Of a stretch of 64,000 bases of DNA, positions 34,828 through 42,994 are shown in pieces. Source of the DNA: Gudongella sp034006985 (GTDB lineage Bacteria > Bacillota > Clostridia > Tissierellales > Tissierellaceae); assembly GCA_034006985.1 (NCBI GenBank), contig JAVERT010000001.1, positions 257,700 through 321,699 on the forward strand, written 5' to 3'. The notes under the pieces are model-generated. The model was not told the origin of the DNA and did no database searches. It saw nothing but the letters and a program-made list of their open reading frames with translations. The position numbers and the translations under genes are program-made. Every line of letters begins with the position of its first letter. The stretch's first letter is position 1.

Positions 34828-35655
34828 TTAATTTGCAAATTCTTTTGCAAATTTTTCGCTTACTATTGACATATTATCTATTGCATTAGTCGGACATTTT
34901 TCAACGCATATTAAGCAATCTATACATTTATCATAATTTATTCTCGCTAAATTGTTTTCAAAAGTAAAAGCATCAACAGGACAATTTTTAACACATATTT
35001 GACACCCAATGCACCCAGTTGAACAATACCCTCTAACATCTTTACCTTTATCTTGGCTCATACACTTAACAACAGCCGTTGAATCATATGGAATCAGTTC
35101 AATTATATTCTTTGGACATGCTAGAACACAAGCATTACAAGCAGTGCAATTTTCTTTATTAACAACCGCTATTCCATCTATCATCCTGATTGCATTAAAT
35201 TTACATACATCAAAACAAGTTCCACAACCAAGACAACCATAGGTACATTCTTTCTGGCCACCTGCTAATGTTGACTGTATCCTACAGTCTGCAATACCTT
35301 GATATATGTATTTATCTTTAGCCTTGTCGCAGTCTCCTTGACATTTAACAACAGCTACCTTTTTATCAAATGTTCCTGCATTTACTCCCATTACATTTGC
35401 TACATTTGCAGCTACTTTTGCTCCTCCTATTGTACATGCAGTAGTAGGTGCTCTACCTTCAACAATTGCAGCTGCACATCCAGCACAACCAGGATAACCA
35501 CAAGCTCCACAATTTGCCCCTGGTAATACCCCAAGCACTTCTTCTACCTTAGGGTTTGTAGCAACCACAAATATCTTTGATGCTATAGACAATAGCACCC
35601 CAAAAAGAAGACCTAATCCTCCAAGCACAACAACAGGATTTATAATATTAGTCAT
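34828..35655 (-). CDS. rnfB: Rnf complex ferredoxin subunit RnfB
   Basis: 275 residues. An N-terminal membrane helix, then the GANCGACGYPGCAGCA four-cysteine domain, then several CxxCxxCxxxCP [4Fe-4S] motifs (e.g. CTACNACVLACP, CIDCLICVEKCP). It takes electrons from reduced ferredoxin. It is last in rnfCDGEAB. Confidence 0.97.
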   Translation of the reverse strand: MTNIINPVVVLGGLGLLFGVLLSIASKIFVVATNPKVEEVLGVLPGANCGACGYPGCAGCAAAIVEGRAPTTACTIGGAKVAANVANVMGVNAGTFDKKVAVVKCQGDCDKAKDKYIYQGIADCRIQSTLAGGQKECTYGCLGCGTCFDVCKFNAIRMIDGIAVVNKENCTACNACVLACPKNIIELIPYDSTAVVKCMSQDKGKDVRGYCSTGCIGCQICVKNCPVDAFTFENNLARINYDKCIDCLICVEKCPTNAIDNMSIVSEKFAKEFAN

Positions 35656-35667
35656 TTATTCCACCTC

Positions 35668-36240
35668 CTACACAAGTCCAGCAAAGCCAGCAAAGGCAAT
35701 GGACATTAATCCCGCAGCAATTAAAGTTATTGGAAATCCTACTAAAGCTTCAGGTATATCAGCTATATCCATTTTTTCTCTCAAAGACGCAATTAAAACT
35801 AATGCTAAAAAGAAACCTAAAGATGCTCCGATTGCGCTTGTTGCTGTTTGTATTAAATTTAACTCTTGTTGAATATTTAATATTGCAACACCTAGAACAA
35901 TACAGTTAGTTGTAATTAAAGGAAGATATACCCCCATTGCACTATATAAAGTTGGACTCATTTTTTTAAGTGCTAACTCAACAAATTGTACAAGTGATGC
36001 TATTACTAATATAAAAACTATTGTTTGTAAGTATTGTAGTCCTAAAGTATCCAAAATCGTTTTTTGGATAGTATATGTTATTACTGATGCTAATGTTGTA
36101 ACAAAGGTTACTGCAATACCCATCCCTGTTGCTGTTTCCATTTTATTAGATACACCAAGGAAGGGACAAATTCCTAAAAATCTAGCAAACACATAGTTGT
36201 TAACCAGAATGGTAGATATCATTATACTAAATAAACTCAT
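35668..36240 (-). CDS. rnfA: Rnf complex membrane subunit RnfA
   Basis: 190 residues, six hydrophobic helices, with the conserved VNNYVFARFLGICPFLGVS start and NCIVLGVA. Paralogue of RnfE. It is part of the membrane ion-translocating core. 12 bp to rnfB. Confidence 0.96.
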   Translation of the reverse strand: MSLFSIMISTILVNNYVFARFLGICPFLGVSNKMETATGMGIAVTFVTTLASVITYTIQKTILDTLGLQYLQTIVFILVIASLVQFVELALKKMSPTLYSAMGVYLPLITTNCIVLGVAILNIQQELNLIQTATSAIGASLGFFLALVLIASLREKMDIADIPEALVGFPITLIAAGLMSIAFAGFAGLV

Positions 36241-36256
36241 TTATACTCCCCTCCTC

Positions 36257-36856
36257 TTAATTAGCTGCTCTTTGTTTAATAAATTTGTTAAACAGTGCTA
36301 TTAATATTCCTAATAGTATAAACGCTCCTGGTGGAGCAACAAAAACTGCTGCTGGCTGAAAAGATTCTCCGAATAAACTTATCCCGTAAAAACTACCAGC
36401 TCCAAGTATTTCTCTAAGTGATCCTAATATTAATAAAGCAGCTGAGTAACCTAGACCCATAGCTAACCCATCCATTGCAGAATAGAACACTCCATTTTTA
36501 GATGCAAATGATTCAGCTCTTGCTAAAATAAGGCAGTTTACAACTATTAGTGGTATAAATATACCTAGTGACAAATAAAGTGGTTGAGCATATGCTTTCA
36601 TAAACATTTCAACCATAGTAACAAAAGTTGCAATAACAACTATAAATATTGGTATCCTTATCTTTGAAGGAATAACTTTTCTCATAATGGAAATAACTAT
36701 ATTTGACATTACTAATACTGAAACTACAGCTGCTCCCATTCCTATACTATTTTTGACAGAGTTGGTTATAGCAAGTACTGAACACATTCCTATCAATTGT
36801 ACAAATATAGGGTTTTCAAATATAATACCATTTTTAAAAATAGTAGATAATTTCAT
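36257..36856 (-). CDS. rnfE: Rnf complex membrane subunit RnfE
   Basis: 199 residues, six helices. FENPIFVQLIGMCSVLAIT and VNCLILARAE are the RnfE signatures. It sits between rnfG and rnfA. The terminal helix is followed by a short basic tail. Confidence 0.96.
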   Translation of the reverse strand: MKLSTIFKNGIIFENPIFVQLIGMCSVLAITNSVKNSIGMGAAVVSVLVMSNIVISIMRKVIPSKIRIPIFIVVIATFVTMVEMFMKAYAQPLYLSLGIFIPLIVVNCLILARAESFASKNGVFYSAMDGLAMGLGYSAALLILGSLREILGAGSFYGISLFGESFQPAAVFVAPPGAFILLGILIALFNKFIKQRAAN

Positions 36857-36872
36857 TTAACAGTACCTCCTT

Positions 36873-37451
36873 TTAATTCGATAAGTAGTTAACATATGCA
36901 TCAATTGCGTCATTAACTCCTTTTAATACAGCTTTTGTTGAAACTGTAGCTCCTGAAAGCAACAAAACTTCATCATCCGCTGATGGTTCTTTTACAGGGT
37001 TTAAACTTGCTAATGCATTTTTATCTACAAAAGAATCTCGGAATTCTAAATCATCCACAATTCTAGCTCCTAAACCTTTTGTTTCAGACATTACCAAAAC
37101 TCTAAGTCCTGCGATTGTTCCATCTTTTTTAATTCCTATAAGAGTAGTTATATCTCCACCATATCCTCCTGTAAGAGTTTTTAGTGCATAACCTAACTCT
37201 TCATCATCTTTTACAGCTTTATATGCTTCAAATATAGATGGATTGGTCGTTTTTATTTGATCTAAAACTCCTGCTTCAACTTCTATAAAATCGTTAGCTT
37301 CTGGAAAAATTTCAAGTAGTGCACCGAAACTTTTTACCCTTTCCATCTCCGCAATTACTGGTGAGGTAACCCCATTTACTCCAGCAAGTACACCACCTGC
37401 TATTGCAGTTACTAATAATAAAACTAATCCTAGTTTAATGGTCTCTTTCAT
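36873..37451 (-). CDS. rnfG: Rnf complex FMN-binding subunit RnfG
   Basis: 192 residues. One N-terminal membrane helix and an extracellular FMN-binding domain with GYGGDI, GLGARI and LLSGATVSTKAV; the Ser/Thr of SGAT is the covalent FMN-phosphoester site in the family. Its start abuts the rnfD stop. Confidence 0.96.
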   Translation of the reverse strand: MKETIKLGLVLLLVTAIAGGVLAGVNGVTSPVIAEMERVKSFGALLEIFPEANDFIEVEAGVLDQIKTTNPSIFEAYKAVKDDEELGYALKTLTGGYGGDITTLIGIKKDGTIAGLRVLVMSETKGLGARIVDDLEFRDSFVDKNALASLNPVKEPSADDEVLLLSGATVSTKAVLKGVNDAIDAYVNYLSN

Positions 37452-38420
37452 CTACTTTACCTCCCCAAAGACTTTTGGTCCTGTAAATCTTTCAATTAAT
37501 GGAGTGGCAACGTTCATAATTAAAATTGAATAGCTTACTCCTTCTGGCGAGCCACCCTTTACTCTTATCAGAGCAGTCAAAATACCGCATCCAATAGCAA
37601 ATATAATCTTACCCTTTGGTGTTACAGGTGAAGATGAAAAATCAGTTGCCATAAAGAAAGCACCAAGTATCAAGCCTCCGCCTAAGACATGGTATAAAAC
37701 ATTAGCAGAATTTACTCCAAATATTAATAAAAGTGCAACTGTTGACGCTATGTATAGTACTGGCACTTTCCAATCAATAACTTCTCTTATTATTAAGTAT
37801 ACTCCACCGATTAATAATAAAATCGCTGATGTTTCTCCTATTACTCCACCAATATCTCCAAATAACATTCTTTGTATTGCAGGTAAATTTGTACCTCCTG
37901 CTTTCATAATAGCAAGTGGCGTTGCAGCACTTATTCCATCTGGTGTTACATAATTAGTCATTATAGCTGGCCAAGATGCAACCATTGCAGCTCTTGCAGC
38001 TAAAGCAGGGTTCATAAAGTTTGAACCAATTCCTCCAAAGAATTCTTTGACTATTATAATAGCAAATCCCGCTCCAAATACAGCTACCCACCATGGTGTA
38101 CCAGCAGGTAAATTTAATGCAAGTAAAATACCTGTTACTACCGCACTTAAATCCATAATTCTAATTGGCTTCTTAAACATCTTTTGGATTGCAAATTCAA
38201 AGAAAACTGTTGCTAAAACGGTTACTAATAGCAATCTAACTGCATTAAATCCAAAGAAGTATATAGCGCCTATCATAGCAGGTACTAACGCTATGATTAC
38301 ATCTATCATCATCCTCTTAACAGAATCATCTGACCTGATATGAGGCGATTGAGAAACAATTAGCATATCATCTAAAACGACAGAGTCGTTATTAACTGGA
38401 TCAATTACTTTTCCATCCAT
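37452..38420 (-). CDS. rnfD: Rnf complex membrane subunit RnfD
   Basis: 322 residues, about nine hydrophobic helices. The covalent-flavin motif region TPLAIMK (site SAATPL) and FFMATDFSSSPVTPKGK are typical. It links electron flow to Na+ or H+ movement. Confidence 0.96.
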   Translation of the reverse strand: MDGKVIDPVNNDSVVLDDMLIVSQSPHIRSDDSVKRMMIDVIIALVPAMIGAIYFFGFNAVRLLLVTVLATVFFEFAIQKMFKKPIRIMDLSAVVTGILLALNLPAGTPWWVAVFGAGFAIIIVKEFFGGIGSNFMNPALAARAAMVASWPAIMTNYVTPDGISAATPLAIMKAGGTNLPAIQRMLFGDIGGVIGETSAILLLIGGVYLIIREVIDWKVPVLYIASTVALLLIFGVNSANVLYHVLGGGLILGAFFMATDFSSSPVTPKGKIIFAIGCGILTALIRVKGGSPEGVSYSILIMNVATPLIERFTGPKVFGEVK

Positions 38421-38436
38421 TCAACATCCTCCTAAC

Positions 38437-39762
38437 TTATGATTTTTTTCTCTTAGCAAGTATTTCTTTTTTGATATTTTTAATTGACTCTGCAAGTGGT
38501 CTCTTAGCAGGACAAACATATGAACATGCTCCACATTCTACGCATGCCATTGCATTGAAACTATCTGCTTTTTCATAATTATTCTTTAATGCATAAGCAC
38601 TTATAAATATTGGTTGTAATCCAGAAGGGCATGCTTCTATACATTTACCACACTTTATGCAAGGTAAAACTGGTTCTTCTACAGTTTCCTCTTCGGTTAA
38701 AACTAATATCCCACCTGTACCTTTAATAAGAGGTGCGCCAATATAAAATTGTGTTATTCCCATCATAGGTCCACCACAAATAATTTTCCCAGGTTTACCC
38801 TGAAATCCACCACATTGTTCTATTAGTTCGGAAAGTGGAGTTCCTACTCTAGCCATAATATTTTTTGGCTCTTTTATACCTTTTCCGGTTACTGTAACTA
38901 CTCTTTCATACAGAGGTTTTCCTAATAAAATCGCGTCCGCAATAGCTTTTGAAGTTGCAACATTCGATACTACACATCCTACTTCCATAGGTAGCGCTCC
39001 AGTACCTAAGCTTCTCCCTGTAACTGCATAGATTATGCTCTTCTCTCCGCCTTGAGGGTACTTAGTTTTAAGTGCAACTACTTCAATCCCATCTTCAGGT
39101 TTTATTACACTTTTCAATGCTTCAATTGCATCCATTTTATTATTTTCTACAGCAATAACTCCGTTTTCTACATTCAATGCTTTTTTTATTGCTTTAAGCC
39201 CAAATACAACTGCCTCGGGATACTCTAACATCAATCTGTGGTCACCAGTTAAGTACGGCTCACACTCAGCACCATTTAATATAACAGTGTCAATAGGTTT
39301 GTCTTCAGGTACTGAAAATTTAACGTGCGCTGGAAAACAAGCTCCACCTATTCCAGTTATTCCGTTTTCTTTAACAATTCCTATAATTTCTTTAGCAGTT
39401 AGCTGACTAAGATCATTAGTCTTTAATTGCTCATACATTTCTTCGCTATAATCGTTTTCAATTACAACGCATTTTGTCTTCATTCCTGATGGGGTGTACA
39501 TAGCTTTGATCTCTTTTACTGTACCAGCAATACTAGCATGAATTGATGACGATACAAAAGCACCAGATTCACCAATTTTTTGCCCAATTTTCACTTTATC
39601 ACCAACATTAACAAGAGCATCGCAAGGAGCTCCTATATGTTGATGAAGTGCTATGTAAGCAAATTGAGGCATTTTAGCTAATTCTATTGGCTTGTGTTCA
39701 GTAAAATGTTTATTCTCTGGTACATGCACTCCGCCTTTGAAAGTCAATTTACCTTGGTTCAT
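38437..39762 (-). CDS. rnfC: Rnf complex NADH-binding subunit RnfC
   Basis: 441 residues. An N-terminal barrel-sandwich (HIGAPCDALVNVGDKVKIGQ), an NADH/FMN-binding domain (GIGGACFPAHVK, NGAECEPYLTGDHRLM) and two [4Fe-4S] motifs (CIKCGKCIEACP, CVECGACSYVCP). It reduces NAD+ at the cytosolic face. First gene of the operon; GAGGTGG precedes the ATG. Confidence 0.97.
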   Translation of the reverse strand: MNQGKLTFKGGVHVPENKHFTEHKPIELAKMPQFAYIALHQHIGAPCDALVNVGDKVKIGQKIGESGAFVSSSIHASIAGTVKEIKAMYTPSGMKTKCVVIENDYSEEMYEQLKTNDLSQLTAKEIIGIVKENGITGIGGACFPAHVKFSVPEDKPIDTVILNGAECEPYLTGDHRLMLEYPEAVVFGLKAIKKALNVENGVIAVENNKMDAIEALKSVIKPEDGIEVVALKTKYPQGGEKSIIYAVTGRSLGTGALPMEVGCVVSNVATSKAIADAILLGKPLYERVVTVTGKGIKEPKNIMARVGTPLSELIEQCGGFQGKPGKIICGGPMMGITQFYIGAPLIKGTGGILVLTEEETVEEPVLPCIKCGKCIEACPSGLQPIFISAYALKNNYEKADSFNAMACVECGACSYVCPAKRPLAESIKNIKKEILAKRKKS

Positions 39763-39837
39763 TATTTTTCCACCTCTTCACTTGATATAATTTTAGCAAT
39801 TTATGATAAATTTTTATCTTAAACCGCGCCTAAATAG

Positions 39838-39846
39838 ATTATAGCA
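39838..39846 (-). promoter_or_regulatory. extended -10 promoter candidate for the rnf operon
   Basis: TGC-TATAAT (39846-39838) lies about 75 bp before rnfC, with a weak -35 (TGTACA) 17 bp upstream. The long leader after it shows no obvious riboswitch. Confidence 0.5.
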
Positions 39847-39920
39847 CTAATTAAATTCAATGTACATAAATCTGGGTATATATAATGGAATTTATATTGA
39901 AATTACTAATTATAATAATA

Positions 39921-40007
39921 TGGTGCGAATGATGGGACTTGAACCCATACGCTATAAATAGCACATGCCCCTCAAACATGCCTGTCTTCCAATTCCAGCA
40001 CACTCGC
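39921..40007 (-). tRNA. tRNA-Leu (anticodon GAG)
   Basis: 87 nt including CCA. Acceptor GCGAGTG/CATTCGC; anticodon stem CATGT/GCATG with loop TTGAGGG gives GAG. It has a long variable arm (class II) and a normal TTCAAGT T loop. It stands alone between the rnf operon and the peptide-binding protein gene. Confidence 0.93.
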
Positions 40008-40092
40008 ACAAAGTAATGAATAGAATAGTGTTAACAATTCTATAAAGTAGAATACTTACTCATTATATTATCTTTGGTGTAAATATTCAATA

Positions 40093-41742
40093 TTATTTTA
40101 TTGACATTTTAATGTAGCACTTTTCCAATCCATTATAAATATTATAATAATTAGGATCTAATGGTCCTTCTATAAAATCATCCACTAAAAGCGCTCCATT
40201 CTTAAAGTACAAACTTGCATAAGGGATATTTTCAACAAAGTTGTTTTGAAATTTATTCATTAGGTCTTTTTTTTGTTCTATATCCCACGAAATGTCCAAA
40301 TTATTCAATAACATGTCCATATCATCATCTTGGTAAAAAGAATAATTGCTCGTTCCAACCATATTGCTATCTAGCATGTAATTATATCTTGGTATTATAG
40401 ATTGCTGCCATCCCAAAAAAGCCATATCATAATCTCCTAATAGAAGCTCTTTTGGTAAATTTCCTAGTTCATCATATTCAACTATATCTTCAGATATATT
40501 CAAGACTATCCCAATATCTTTTAAATAAGATTTAATCATATTCACAGCTTTTATTTCTAAATTATTGTTTATGGTAACGAGCATCTTAAAGGTCAAGTCA
40601 TTTCCCGATAAATCTTCTCGTATACCATCATTATTGCTATCAATATAGCCTGATTTATCCAAAATTTCTAAAGCCTTATCTTTACTATATCCATATGTTA
40701 ATGCTTCTTCAGAGTATAAATATGATATGGGATTTACAGGTGTATCAATTTGCGTTGCATGTTTTAAATAAACTTTCTCAATAATAGATTGTCTATCTAT
40801 TCCATATAAAATAGCTCTTTTCAATCCTTTAGAACCATCTATGCTAAATAATTCTTTTTCATGATTAAATGCTAAAGCTATATATTCATTTGAGACAAAT
40901 TCATATATCGAAATCCTCTTATTTGATTCATATTTGTCCCAGTCTATCCCACTAGTTTTCGCAATATTTATTTTGCCTGTTTCAAAAGCAGTTAAAATTG
41001 ATTCTTCATCTTGAAATATTTTTCCTGATATATGAGATATTTCAGGTTCACCATTTCTATAGTCTTCATTCGCTTTAAGATATATCTCCTTAAATTTATT
41101 ATTTTCAACATATTTGTACGGTCCAGTTCCTATTGGAATAAAATCATCAATTTCTAATGCAGCATCTACTTTTGATTCTGGAATAATTGGGAATGTTAAA
41201 ATATCAAGAATATTTGCACAAGGTTCCTTAAAAGAAATAGTTAATCTATTTTCTGAAATTTGTTTTGCTGAAATTATCTGATTCGTTGAAAGAAGTCCTG
41301 CTTGATTAAGTTTTTTGTAATAGCTTTCATCTCCAGATTTTTTCATCATTTCAATTGTAAATATTACATCTTTCGAAGAAAATACTTGTCCATTATGAAA
41401 CTTAACACCTTCTTTTAGAGTTAAATCAATGCTTTTACCATCTTCGCCCATTGTATATGTGCTCGCAAGACATGGCATAGGTTCCAATTTCTCATCATAC
41501 TCAAATAAACCCTCATAAATCAGCTTGCTAAAATAAAAATAGCTACTATTTTCTATATATAGTGGGTTCAATGAATTAAAACTAGTCAATGGCAAACTAA
41601 GCTCTGCGTTTTCATAAATAATATATTCAACACTCGGTGTTTTATTTGTTTCTCCCAAGGGATCATATCCCCCTTCACAACCTGTTATTACAACAGCTAG
41701 AATTATTACTAACAAAAAATATAAAACTCTATTTTTTTTCAT
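40093..41742 (-). CDS. peptide-type ABC transporter substrate-binding lipoprotein (SBP_bac_5), orphan
   Basis: 549 residues. Lipoprotein signal with lipobox VITGC (Cys22), then a family-5 solute-binding fold (LTLKEGVKFHNGQVFSSKDVIFT split near 105-130, GTGPYKYV, KRAILYGIDRQ). In the family it binds oligopeptides or other solutes for an Opp/Dpp permease. No permease or ATPase gene is adjacent, so it may be a stand-alone sensor or share a remote transporter. It follows the lytic transglycosylase gene by 5 bp. Confidence 0.88.
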   Translation of the reverse strand: MKKNRVLYFLLVIILAVVITGCEGGYDPLGETNKTPSVEYIIYENAELSLPLTSFNSLNPLYIENSSYFYFSKLIYEGLFEYDEKLEPMPCLASTYTMGEDGKSIDLTLKEGVKFHNGQVFSSKDVIFTIEMMKKSGDESYYKKLNQAGLLSTNQIISAKQISENRLTISFKEPCANILDILTFPIIPESKVDAALEIDDFIPIGTGPYKYVENNKFKEIYLKANEDYRNGEPEISHISGKIFQDEESILTAFETGKINIAKTSGIDWDKYESNKRISIYEFVSNEYIALAFNHEKELFSIDGSKGLKRAILYGIDRQSIIEKVYLKHATQIDTPVNPISYLYSEEALTYGYSKDKALEILDKSGYIDSNNDGIREDLSGNDLTFKMLVTINNNLEIKAVNMIKSYLKDIGIVLNISEDIVEYDELGNLPKELLLGDYDMAFLGWQQSIIPRYNYMLDSNMVGTSNYSFYQDDDMDMLLNNLDISWDIEQKKDLMNKFQNNFVENIPYASLYFKNGALLVDDFIEGPLDPNYYNIYNGLEKCYIKMSIK

Positions 41743-41747
41743 CCTAT

Positions 41748-42365
41748 TTACCTTAACTTCCTTACTATTTTTATAATTAATTCTCTACTCTTTAAACAGA
41801 CATTATCAAATATATTCTCATTTTCTAAAAAATAAGGGTGCCAATAGATAATTTTATAGGCATTATAACTTTTTTCTACCTTAGAGATGTACTCTCGAGT
41901 TTCAATAAATGGTATATAACTTAAGCTTTTACCATCCTCACTGTAATTATTATCTTTAAGCCAAGCTTGGACATTGCCACTACCAGCATTATAAGCTGCT
42001 AATGCAAGGTCAATACTCCCAAATTGTTTTATCAGCTTACTTAAATACCATGTTCCAATCCTAATATTAGTTTCTGGATCATATAGTAAATCCATATTAT
42101 ATTTCTCTATATTAAGAGACTCTGCTGCCCATTGTCCTGTTGAATCAGAAATTTGCATTAAACCCTTGGCATGTTTTTTTGATATCGCATTTTCATCAAA
42201 GCTACTTTCTCTTTTAATAACTGATAATACTAGAAATGGGTCTAATTCATATTCTTGTGAATATTTGTTTATTAAATCTTTATACATTAGTGGATATAAC
42301 GAAGCTATTGATAAACTACAAATAATTGTTCCTATAACTAATAATACAAATATTTTATGCTTCAT
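41748..42365 (-). CDS. membrane-anchored lytic transglycosylase (SLT domain)
   Basis: 205 residues. An N-terminal membrane helix or signal (about 5-24), then the SLT domain: VLSVIKRESSFDENAIS (catalytic Glu in RESS), KGLMQISDST and ALAAYNAG. It cuts glycan strands, forming 1,6-anhydro ends. Its start overlaps coaE in an ATGA junction. Confidence 0.93.
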   Translation of the reverse strand: MKHKIFVLLVIGTIICSLSIASLYPLMYKDLINKYSQEYELDPFLVLSVIKRESSFDENAISKKHAKGLMQISDSTGQWAAESLNIEKYNMDLLYDPETNIRIGTWYLSKLIKQFGSIDLALAAYNAGSGNVQAWLKDNNYSEDGKSLSYIPFIETREYISKVEKSYNAYKIIYWHPYFLENENIFDNVCLKSRELIIKIVRKLR

Positions 42366-42994
42366 ATCTGACCTTTTTCTAAGTTGAAAATATATTTACT
42401 GATTTGTTCTATTAAAAAATCTTTTGTATACCTATTTTCAATTATTACATCAGCAATTTTTTTCTTCTCTTCAATATCCATCTGAGAATTAATTCTAAGA
42501 TTGGCATTATCTATGCTTATATTATCTCTATCTATTAATCTTTTTAATTGGGTTTTTCTATCAGAATAAACAAGCCAGATTTGGTCAAACTCAATCCCAC
42601 TATCCTTAATTAATTCCATATTTTCAAAAAGTAGCGGTATATCTATAAATATTATATCCCTATTATTTTTACACTTATTCTTAATTTGTTCTAATATTTC
42701 TTTAAATATATATGGATACAATATTTCTTCTAACCTTTTTCTTTTATCAGGATTATTAAAAACAATTTCAGATAGTTTTTCCCTATTTATATTTCTGTCA
42801 TTATCTAAAATATCATCACCGAAAAATTCTTTAACCTCATAATACGAAGCTTTATCAATTTCAACTACCTCTCTTGCAATAATATCTGCATCTATTACGA
42901 TATAAGATTTATCTGTTAATATTTTTTTTACAGTACTCTTACCAGAAGCTATCCCACCTGTTATACCGATAAGTTTACATTTATTTTGTATCAT
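42362..42994 (-). CDS. coaE: dephospho-CoA kinase
   Basis: 210 residues from the ATG at 42994 (MIQNKCKLIGITGG); the upstream in-frame GTG at 43006 is less likely. Walker A GGIASGKST, DADIIAREV and IFIDIPLLFE. It catalyses the last step of CoA synthesis. It overlaps the end of polA by 14 bp, the usual polA-coaE pair. Confidence 0.95.
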   Translation of the reverse strand: MIQNKCKLIGITGGIASGKSTVKKILTDKSYIVIDADIIAREVVEIDKASYYEVKEFFGDDILDNDRNINREKLSEIVFNNPDKRKRLEEILYPYIFKEILEQIKNKCKNNRDIIFIDIPLLFENMELIKDSGIEFDQIWLVYSDRKTQLKRLIDRDNISIDNANLRINSQMDIEEKKKIADVIIENRYTKDFLIEQISKYIFNLEKGQI

